Below, in pieces: positions 6,961 through 10,457 of a DNA stretch of 10,457 nt. The number at the start of each line of letters is the position of its first letter. Position 1 is the first letter of the stretch. Made by a program: the position numbers and the translations under genes. The stretch covers positions 1 to 10,457 of the forward strand of contig JAHWIN010000075.1 of assembly GCA_019322475.1 (NCBI GenBank), given 5' to 3'. The notes below the pieces were generated by a model. It made no database searches. It saw only the letters and a program-made list of their open reading frames with translations, and was not told where the DNA came from. Source of the DNA: Candidatus Woesearchaeota archaeon. Its GTDB lineage: Archaea > Nanobdellota > Nanobdellia > Woesearchaeales > JACPBV01.

Positions 6961-7030
6961 AAATAAAAAACCCCAGGTAGAAAAAGTTTTGGGGGATTTC
7001 ATCCTGGGTTGAGCATAAGCTCGTTGTTAT
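6961..7030 (-). ncRNA. Candidate small RNA, about 65-70 nt, with terminal hairpin and U-tract
   Basis: The promoter at 7053-7072 predicts a minus-strand start near 7030. The transcript would begin AUAACAACGAGC, fold a first hairpin GAGC-uuau-GCUC (7011-7022), then a second stem CCCAGG/CCUGGG (7003-7008 with 6972-6977). An inner GAAA/UUUC helix extends the second stem, and U-rich sequence (6 U, A, 7 U) follows. The hairpin plus U-tract at the 3' end has the shape of a terminator. No ORF of note lies within. It occupies the gap after the TFB stop on the same strand but has its own promoter. No known class (tRNA, C/D, H/ACA) fits clearly. The exact ends are inferred. Confidence 0.5.
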
Positions 7031-7058
7031 TATATAGTGGTATATGAACTACTATATA
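7031..7058. promoter_or_regulatory. Dyad overlapping the small-RNA promoter (possible operator)
   Basis: TATATAGTGGT at 7031-7041 and ACTACTATATA at 7048-7058 form an inverted repeat matching at 10 of 11 positions with a 6 bp spacer. It runs from the TATA box to the predicted transcription start, where a repressor would block initiation. Simple AT symmetry explains part of it. Confidence 0.35.
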
Positions 7059-7072
7059 AATGTTTCGTTTTT
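7053..7072 (-). promoter_or_regulatory. Strong BRE/TATA promoter of the minus-strand small RNA
   Basis: Minus-strand AAAAACGAAACATTTATATA, a purine-rich BRE (CGAAACA) directly before TTTATATA. It matches the promoter at 8776-8795 at 19 of 20 positions. It faces away from any annotated protein start, so its product is most likely a small RNA. Confidence 0.65.
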
Positions 7073-7143
7073 TTAGTATCCAACAGGTGGTGAAAAAGGC
7101 TTTAGAAATGTATATAATAGTTTTGATGGGCTAGAGCATGATA

Positions 7144-8070
7144 TTATTTCTTCTTTTTCTTCTTTTTGATCTCTTTTTCCAGCTTTAGCTTTTCCAGCAG
7201 CTCTTTGTACCTGTTCCTTATCGTTACTTCTGTGACTCCTGCAACGTCTGCAACCTCTCTTTGCGTCCTTTTTTCTCCGTGCATGAGGGCAGCGACATAA
7301 AGGGCTGCAGCTGCTATGCCGGTAGGGCCTCTTCCAGAGGTCAATTCTGCCTTTTGGGCGTCCTCTAAGATGCCTATGCTCTTGCTTTGCGTTTCTGCAG
7401 AAAGCTTAAGGGCTGATGCAAACCTGGCTATGTAGTCAGCAGGGTTTGAAGGAAGGATAGTTATGCCCAGTTCCCTTGTAACAAACCTGTAGGTTCTTCC
7501 TATCTCCTTTTTTTCTATTCCAGAGGCTTCTGAAAGCTCATCTAATGTTCTTGGAACATCATGCCTTCTGCATGCTGCATATAAAGCTCCTGAAACTACG
7601 CTTTCCATAGATCTTCCCCTTACCAGGCCCCTTTGGACCGCTAAGGTATAGATACGGGCTGCCTCTTCTTCTACAGATTTTGGAAGTTTCAGATAAGATC
7701 CTACACGCTTAAGCTCAGCCAGGGCTAGTTTTAGGTTCCTTTCTATGGCTGTTGAGATCCTGTACTGCCATTTTCTGAGCCTGAAGAACTTGCTCCTGTT
7801 CTTGTTGCCCAGTTTCATGAAGTCCCCTTTTCCTCCAACCTCTGTTCCCAGGCCCTGGTCAAATTGGGTGTAGGTCATAGGAGCTCCTGTCCTTCTCTTG
7901 CTTTCAGAATGGTCGCTATCGAATTCCCTCCATTCCTGGCCAAAATCAACCATCTTGTCTTCTATAACTAATCCGCAGTCCTTGCAGATTATCTCTCCTT
8001 TTTCCTTGTTCCAGAACAGGTTGATGCCTCCGCATTCGGGGCATTTTCTGACCATATCTCTTCTGACCAT
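7144..8070 (-). CDS. tfb: Transcription initiation factor TFB
   Basis: Archaeal counterpart of TFIIB. It binds the TBP-TATA complex and the BRE and recruits RNA polymerase. The 308 aa protein is full length. A zinc ribbon comes first (C10, C13, C29, C32), then the B-finger/linker around residues 45-100 with RTGAPMTYTQFD, then two cyclin repeats at about 105-200 and 205-295. The second repeat holds a helix-turn-helix (TQREVADVAGVTEVTIRNRY, 269-288) that contacts the BRE. The C-terminus ends in seven lysines, an unusual basic tail. The start is ATG 8070, preceded by a near-perfect Shine-Dalgarno site (8074-8080); a GTG at 8079 would overlap that site. The gene is divergent from the small zinc-protein genes and close to the TFE gene. 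Confidence 0.97.
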   Translation of the reverse strand: MVRRDMVRKCPECGGINLFWNKEKGEIICKDCGLVIEDKMVDFGQEWREFDSDHSESKRRTGAPMTYTQFDQGLGTEVGGKGDFMKLGNKNRSKFFRLRKWQYRISTAIERNLKLALAELKRVGSYLKLPKSVEEEAARIYTLAVQRGLVRGRSMESVVSGALYAACRRHDVPRTLDELSEASGIEKKEIGRTYRFVTRELGITILPSNPADYIARFASALKLSAETQSKSIGILEDAQKAELTSGRGPTGIAAAALYVAALMHGEKRTQREVADVAGVTEVTIRNRYKELLEKLKLEKEIKKKKKKK

Positions 8071-8073
8071 ACC

Positions 8074-8080
8074 AATCACC
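8074..8080 (-). promoter_or_regulatory. Shine-Dalgarno site of tfb
   Basis: Minus-strand GGTGATT, within AAGGTGATT, lies three bases before ATG 8070. It rules out the GTG at 8079 as the start, because that codon is part of the site. Confidence 0.7.
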
Positions 8081-8123
8081 TTGATTATAAGATGTTGTAA
8101 TGCATATCTTGATTACAGCAAAT

Positions 8124-8155
8124 TTTATAAAGGTTAAATTGATTGCATATATAAA
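8124..8155 (-). promoter_or_regulatory. tfb promoter region with two TATA boxes
   Basis: Minus-strand TTTATATA at 8148-8155 predicts a start near 8125 and a leader of about 55 nt. TTTATAAA at 8124-8131 predicts a start near 8101 and a leader of about 31 nt. Either keeps the Shine-Dalgarno site in the mRNA. Which is used cannot be told; both may be. Confidence 0.5.
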
Positions 8156-8302
8156 TCTTTTGTTTTTTTTAGTCGTAACTCCTTAATCTGTGAAATTTTG
8201 GATTTTTATGGATCCTTTGGGCCTTTTAGGCAAGTTGGACAGTTTTCCTGATGATAAAAATTTTGCATATGCTTCTGATGTCAGCCTAGTTTATTACAAA
8301 CA
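8156..8302. other. Gap between the divergent tfb and DUF5679 promoters
   Basis: AT-rich sequence with a T-run at 8162-8170 and small dyads: GCCTtttAGGC near 8221-8231 and GCATATGC near 8265. A 36-codon ATG frame covers 8208-8318 but lacks a placed promoter or ribosome site, and runs through the next TATA box. A TGATGAT followed by CTGA near 8249-8278 recalls C/D-box spacing, but no second box pair is seen. No gene is called here. Confidence 0.4.
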
Positions 8303-8310
8303 TTTATATA
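8303..8310 (+). promoter_or_regulatory. TATA box of the DUF5679-like gene
   Basis: TTTATATA preceded by A-rich ACAAACA. It predicts a start near 8332 and a 57 nt leader containing the Shine-Dalgarno site GAGGTGA at 8376-8382. A second AT-rich element at 8347-8357 is too close to the ribosome site to be the main box. Confidence 0.55.
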
Positions 8311-8388
8311 TTACTTAATCCAATACCACAAAATAAGGCGGGATTTACATATAAATTTGGGTTTTTAACGAACTTGAGGTGAGTATAA

Positions 8389-8535
8389 ATGGCAAAGGGA
8401 AGATGTATGAAGTGTCAAAAACAGGTAGAGATCAAGGATGGGAAGGAGATAGTCATGAAAAATAAGATGAAGGCTATGAAGGGTGTCTGCCCTAAGTGCG
8501 GAACAAAGGTCTTTAGGATTCTTGGCAAGGCATAA
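8389..8535 (+). CDS. DUF5679-like small zinc-ribbon protein, 48 aa
   Basis: Starts MAKGRCMKCQKQVEIKDGKE and carries C6-x2-C9 and C34-x2-C37 (VCPKCGTKVFRI), a compact treble/zinc-ribbon layout matching the DUF5679 family of archaeal and bacterial mini-proteins. Related modules occur at the C-terminus of some topoisomerases, so nucleic-acid binding is plausible (inference). The strong GAGGTGA site six bases before ATG 8389 and the upstream TATA box support real expression. It lies between the TFB and TFE genes with its own promoter. A T-rich run after the stop probably ends transcription. The specific function is unknown. Confidence 0.85.
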   Translation: MAKGRCMKCQKQVEIKDGKEIVMKNKMKAMKGVCPKCGTKVFRILGKA

Positions 8536-8555
8536 TCTTTATTTTTTATTTTTAG
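8536..8555 (+). terminator. Oligo-T terminator after the DUF5679-like gene
   Basis: Directly after the stop comes a T-rich tract with runs of three, six and five T, the form known to stop archaeal RNA polymerase without a hairpin. The next promoter begins just downstream. Confidence 0.5.
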
Positions 8556-8566
8556 CCATCATAAAG

Positions 8567-8576
8567 TTTATATATA
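8567..8576 (+). promoter_or_regulatory. TATA box of the 43 aa zinc-protein gene
   Basis: TTTATATATA centred near 8571 predicts a transcript start near 8597. This leaves a 12-base leader with the purine-rich GGGGTAGG as a possible ribosome site before ATG 8609. Confidence 0.6.
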
Positions 8577-8608
8577 TTTAGAATATACTATCCTTTAGGG
8601 GTAGGATA

Positions 8609-8740
8609 ATGTGGAATAAATGTGAATCCTGCGGCAAGCAGATAGAAACAGCAGAGGATTGCAGGCTGACAACTAATGACGGCAAGACGATACATACTTA
8701 CTGTAAAGGGTGTTATGATAAGAAAAGGCAGGGCAAATAA
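8609..8740 (+). CDS. Small zinc-binding protein, 43 aa
   Basis: Begins MWNKCESCGKQIETAEDCRL and ends YCKGCYDKKRQGK. C5-x2-C8 and C32-x2-C35, 23 residues apart, form a two-knuckle zinc site; H29 and C18 are extra candidate ligands. The layout recalls LIM-like or zinc-ribbon mini-proteins, but I do not recognise a named family. The lysine/arginine-rich tail (DKKRQGK) would suit nucleic-acid or ribosome/polymerase contact (inference). The gene has its own TATA box and a purine-rich ribosome site. It lies 73 bp after the DUF5679-like gene, with a T-tract and new promoter between, so the two are separately transcribed. It is too short for many gene finders and may be missed in related genomes. Confidence 0.75.
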   Translation: MWNKCESCGKQIETAEDCRLTTNDGKTIHTYCKGCYDKKRQGK

Positions 8741-8775
8741 CTTTAGCATGAAATAATAGTTACTTCTTAGTGAAC

Positions 8776-8795
8776 AAAAACGAAACATTTAAATA
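8776..8795 (+). promoter_or_regulatory. Strong BRE/TATA promoter of the structured RNA upstream of tfe
   Basis: AAAAACGAAACATTTAAATA, with BRE CGAAACA and TATA box TTTAAATA, matches the minus-strand element at 7053-7072 at 19 of 20 positions. It predicts a start near 8817, about 194 bp before the TFE gene. A dyad follows at once: AAGTAT at 8797-8802 with ATACTT at 8824-8829, enclosing GCCTAA/TTAGGC at 8803-8808 and 8812-8817. Confidence 0.65.
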
Positions 8796-8816
8796 TAAGT
8801 ATGCCTAAGGATTAGG

Positions 8817-8990
8817 CAGAGACATACTTTTCTAGGGGGTGTCAAAGGCACAGCGCTAGAAAAGCCAATATACCCTGAGACTTAATTAGTTGATTGCAAA
8901 GAGGCTGACCAACAACAAAAAAAGGTGTTTTGCATACATAGTGTAATATGCTAATGGTAAATCCTGATGCCCATTTCCAGGATTTTGCTT
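8817..8990 (+). ncRNA. Structured RNA, or long structured leader of the TFE mRNA
   Basis: From the predicted start near 8817 to the TFE ATG there is no credible ORF, but there is clear folding. CUUUUCUAG (8827-8835) pairs perfectly with CUAGAAAAG (8856-8864). Inside it GUGUC (8839-8843) pairs with GGCAC (8847-8851) around an AAA loop, leaving an internal GGG/AGCG loop. Further on AAUCCUG (8960-8966) pairs perfectly with CAGGAUU (8978-8984), followed by UUUUG. No obvious terminator separates this from tfe and no clear second promoter is seen, so it may be the 5' leader of that mRNA. Alternatively it is a free RNA ending near the A-rich stretch at 8917-8923 or at the last hairpin. It is not recognisable as tRNA, SRP, RNase P or a clear box RNA. 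The ends are inferred. Confidence 0.45.
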
Positions 8991-9010
8991 AACATAAAAA
9001 GCTGATCAAG

Positions 9011-9541
9011 ATGGTGCTGACAAACAAGAAGATCCATAGCCTGATAAATGAGATAGCAGGAGAAAAAGCGGTTCCTATAATCGAATATCTAAAGAACCGG
9101 AAGGATGTTTCTGAGTTTATAATAGCTGATAAGGTCAAACTAGACATGCAGACTACAAGGAACATACTTTATACGTTAAACTCTTATAACGTAGCTACAT
9201 ATATAAGGAGAAAAGACAGGAAAAAAGGATGGTATATAAGCTACTGGACATTTAACAGGAAGAGGGTCAAGGAGCTGATAGAGAAGCTTAGAAATGATAA
9301 GATAAACAAGCTGAAGGAGAGGCTGAAGAAAGAAGAGCTGAACAAGGGAAACTTCTTCATATGCTCCCAGGCATGCGCCCGCCTGGATTTTGAGCAGGCA
9401 ACAGAGTTCGGCTTTAAGTGCCCTGAGTGTGGAAACCTTTTGAACCAGCAGGACAATTCTAAGACCATAGATAATATCAAGGGAAGGATAAAGGAATTAG
9501 AGAGCTTTGATTCAGCCAAAGCAGCTAAAAAAAAGAGATAA
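9011..9541 (+). CDS. tfe: Transcription factor E, alpha subunit
   Basis: Archaeal counterpart of TFIIE-alpha. It binds the RNA polymerase clamp near the upstream DNA fork and helps promoter opening. The 176 aa protein has an N-terminal extended winged helix (about residues 1-80, with ADKVKLDMQTTRNILYTL as the recognition region), then a charged coiled linker (82-112). A zinc ribbon follows: C118-x3-C122 and C137-x2-C140 (FICSQACARLDF and FKCPECGNLL). The basic AAKKKR tail resembles the lysine tail of TFB in this window. The start is ATG 9011, with only a partial TGATC ribosome site at 9003-9007. The upstream 194 bp look structured, hinting at control through the leader. The nitroreductase gene follows after 21 bp, probably co-transcribed. 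Confidence 0.95.
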   Translation: MVLTNKKIHSLINEIAGEKAVPIIEYLKNRKDVSEFIIADKVKLDMQTTRNILYTLNSYNVATYIRRKDRKKGWYISYWTFNRKRVKELIEKLRNDKINKLKERLKKEELNKGNFFICSQACARLDFEQATEFGFKCPECGNLLNQQDNSKTIDNIKGRIKELESFDSAKAAKKKR

Positions 9542-9562
9542 TCATTTCTATATTGAAAACAA

Positions 9563-10159
9563 ATGAACCCTACAATTGACACTATAAGGAATAGGCGAAG
9601 TATAAGGAAATATAAGGCTAAGAGGGTTTCCAAGAGGCAGCTAAAGGAACTTGTAGGGATTGCAGAATATGCCCCTTCTTCCCATAACAGGCAGCCGTGG
9701 AGTTTTGTCATAGTTACAGGAAGGAAAACCATAGGCAGCCTTTCAGAGGATATACGTTCCTGGTATGATTCGCTGCTTAAGCTTGGATCTCCCCTTTCTT
9801 TTATCAGGGAGGTCAGGAAATCAGCAGATGCTATGAGAAAGAGGGTAGACTCTGAGAAGGACCTTTTCTTCTATAATGCTCCTGCCCTGATGATAATACA
9901 TGCTCCGAAGAAGAGGTTTTTTGTCAAGGACTGCAGCTGTGCAGCCCAGAACATCATGCTTGCTGCCCGTTCCATGGGGATAGGAAGCTGCTGGATAGGA
10001 TTTGCAGACATAGCATTTAACGGGAGCAGGAAGATAAAGAAAAAGCTGGGCGTGCCTTCTTCACACAGGGTTATGGCCACTTTAGCACTAGGGTATCCTG
10101 AAAGGTTTCCTTCAAGGGCTTTGCCAAGGAGGAAAGCGGCTGTAGAGTGGATCAAATAA
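9563..10159 (+). CDS. Nitroreductase-family FMN-dependent oxidoreductase
   Basis: A 198 aa protein of the FMN-binding nitroreductase fold, usually a dimer that reduces nitro compounds, quinones or flavin substrates with NAD(P)H. The N-terminal RRSIRKY (residues 11-17) is the FMN phosphate-binding signature. PSSHNRQPWSF at 38-48 is the second cofactor block (N42, Q44). GIGSCWIGF at 139-147 and LALGYP at 174-179 are conserved C-terminal blocks. The length is typical. A cysteine pair at DCSC (124 and 126) is less usual. The true substrate cannot be inferred. It lies 21 bp after tfe without its own clear promoter or Shine-Dalgarno site, so it is likely a read-through partner. A hairpin/T-tract terminator follows. 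Confidence 0.88.
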   Translation: MNPTIDTIRNRRSIRKYKAKRVSKRQLKELVGIAEYAPSSHNRQPWSFVIVTGRKTIGSLSEDIRSWYDSLLKLGSPLSFIREVRKSADAMRKRVDSEKDLFFYNAPALMIIHAPKKRFFVKDCSCAAQNIMLAARSMGIGSCWIGFADIAFNGSRKIKKKLGVPSSHRVMATLALGYPERFPSRALPRRKAAVEWIK

Positions 10160-10208
10160 TTGAAAAATATAGAATTAGCCGAACAGGAAGCATTTAACCG
10201 TAAATTTG

Positions 10209-10236
10209 CCTCTGGGCTAAAGCCCATAGGTTTTTT
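10209..10236 (+). terminator. Hairpin plus T6 terminator after the nitroreductase gene
   Basis: CCTCTGGGCT pairs with AGCCCATAGG at 9 of 10 positions, followed at once by six T. An outer pair, GAAGCAT (10187-10193) with ATGCTTC (10240-10246), encloses it. It lies about 50 bp after the nitroreductase stop and resembles a bacterial-style intrinsic terminator, though T-tracts alone often suffice in archaea. Confidence 0.6.
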
Positions 10237-10293
10237 GCTATGCTTCTCCTAAACACCTCATTTTCTGGAATTTTCTTGGCTGCGTTTAAATCT

Positions 10294-10457
10294 GGCGGGC
10301 AGAAATCCCCTGCGTTAATTTGAAACCCGGGGGGTTTCTAATTTTTTAAAAATGCTTTGCATTTTTAACATACGCAAGGGGATGAATGCCCGCCTGATTA
10401 CTTAAAAATGAAATTTTTAAGTTCCCAAAAATCCGCAGGATTTTTTAGGATCCTAAA
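10294..10457. repeat. Dense palindrome cluster (composite stem-loop element) reaching the window edge
   Basis: Arms at 10294-10315 and 10372-10394 pair over about 22 bases with a few mismatches (GGCGGGCA/TGCCCGCC, then ATCCCCT-GCGT). Inside are GAAACCC-ggg-GGGTTTC (10322-10338) and TTAAAAATGC-ttt-GCATTTTTAA (10346-10368). Outside follow ACTTAAAAAT-gaa-ATTTTTAAGT (10400-10422), AAAAATCC-gca-GGATTTTT (10427-10445) and the palindrome TTTAGGATCCTAAA (10444-10457). All stems except the outer one are perfect, with three-base loops. No start-to-stop ORF is credible here. It may be a mobile miniature element, a genome-wide intergenic repeat, or a structured RNA. It continues past, or ends at, the window border. 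Confidence 0.65.

Noticed and set aside
6895..6966. A 23-codon hydrophobic ORF on the plus strand (MPFINKQRALIIAQIFVLF..)
   Set aside because: Very short, in AT-rich DNA where hydrophobic codons are expected by chance, and it overlaps an inverted repeat; the TATA-like element upstream is weak. Kept only as a remote possibility.
8100..8186. A 28-codon hydrophobic ORF on the plus strand inside the tfb promoter region
   Set aside because: It covers the two TATA boxes of tfb on the other strand and is rich in Leu, Ile and Phe from AT bias; no ribosome site.
8249..8280. Possible C/D-box RNA (TGATGAT then CTGA)
   Set aside because: Only one C-like and one D-like box, no second pair, no flanking stem and no promoter at the right distance.
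8208..8318. A 36-codon ATG frame (MDPLGLLGKLDSFPDDKNFA...)
   Set aside because: Residue mix is plausible, but it has no placed TATA box or Shine-Dalgarno site, and its end runs through the TATA box of the DUF5679-like gene.
1..10457. CRISPR array, tRNA or rRNA genes
   Set aside because: No regularly spaced direct repeats were seen, and no cloverleaf or rRNA-like sequence was recognised by eye on either strand.

Overview
This 10.5 kb window is archaeal chromosomal DNA. It encodes the archaeal general transcription factors TFB and TFE. Several genes have TATA boxes (often TTTATATA or TTTAWATA) about 26 bp upstream of a start codon, as expected for leaderless or near-leaderless mRNAs. Arginine is mostly AGG/AGA and isoleucine often ATA. 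Spacing is tight. The style fits a compact archaeal genome, possibly of the DPANN type, but no marker here fixes the lineage.

Region 1 (1-4845, + strand) is an arginine biosynthesis cluster: the 3' end of argJ, then argB, argD, a small zinc-finger/AbrB-type regulator, argC and argG. ArgJ, ArgB, ArgC and ArgD form the acetyl-recycling route from glutamate to ornithine. ArgG joins citrulline and aspartate. argF and argH are not in the window. argG has its own TATA box placed for a leaderless transcript. Between argD and the AbrB-type gene is a short reading frame split by a frameshift exactly at a T TTA AAT heptamer.

Region 2 (4852-6678) holds a HAD-family phosphatase (- strand, convergent with argG) and an M29-like aminopeptidase (+ strand), transcribed divergently from promoters in an 87 bp gap. 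A 36-codon leaderless ORF (-) converges on the end of the aminopeptidase gene.

Region 3 (6786-7143) is mostly non-coding. It holds a likely small RNA on the - strand, with a strong BRE/TATA promoter and a hairpin plus U-tract at its end.

Region 4 (7144-9541) is a transcription-factor neighbourhood: TFB (-), two tiny zinc-binding proteins (48 and 43 aa; one DUF5679-like), a structured RNA or long structured leader, and TFE (+). The promoter of this RNA matches the region 3 RNA promoter at 19 of 20 positions.

Region 5 (9563-10457) has a nitroreductase-family gene, a hairpin/T-tract terminator, and then about 165 bp of almost continuous palindromes running to the window edge. This looks like a composite repeat element or structured RNA.

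The points most worth following are the paired small-RNA promoters, the structured leader of the TFE gene, the cluster of small zinc proteins around TFB/TFE, the slippery-site mini-gene in the arg operon, and the palindrome cluster at the right end.
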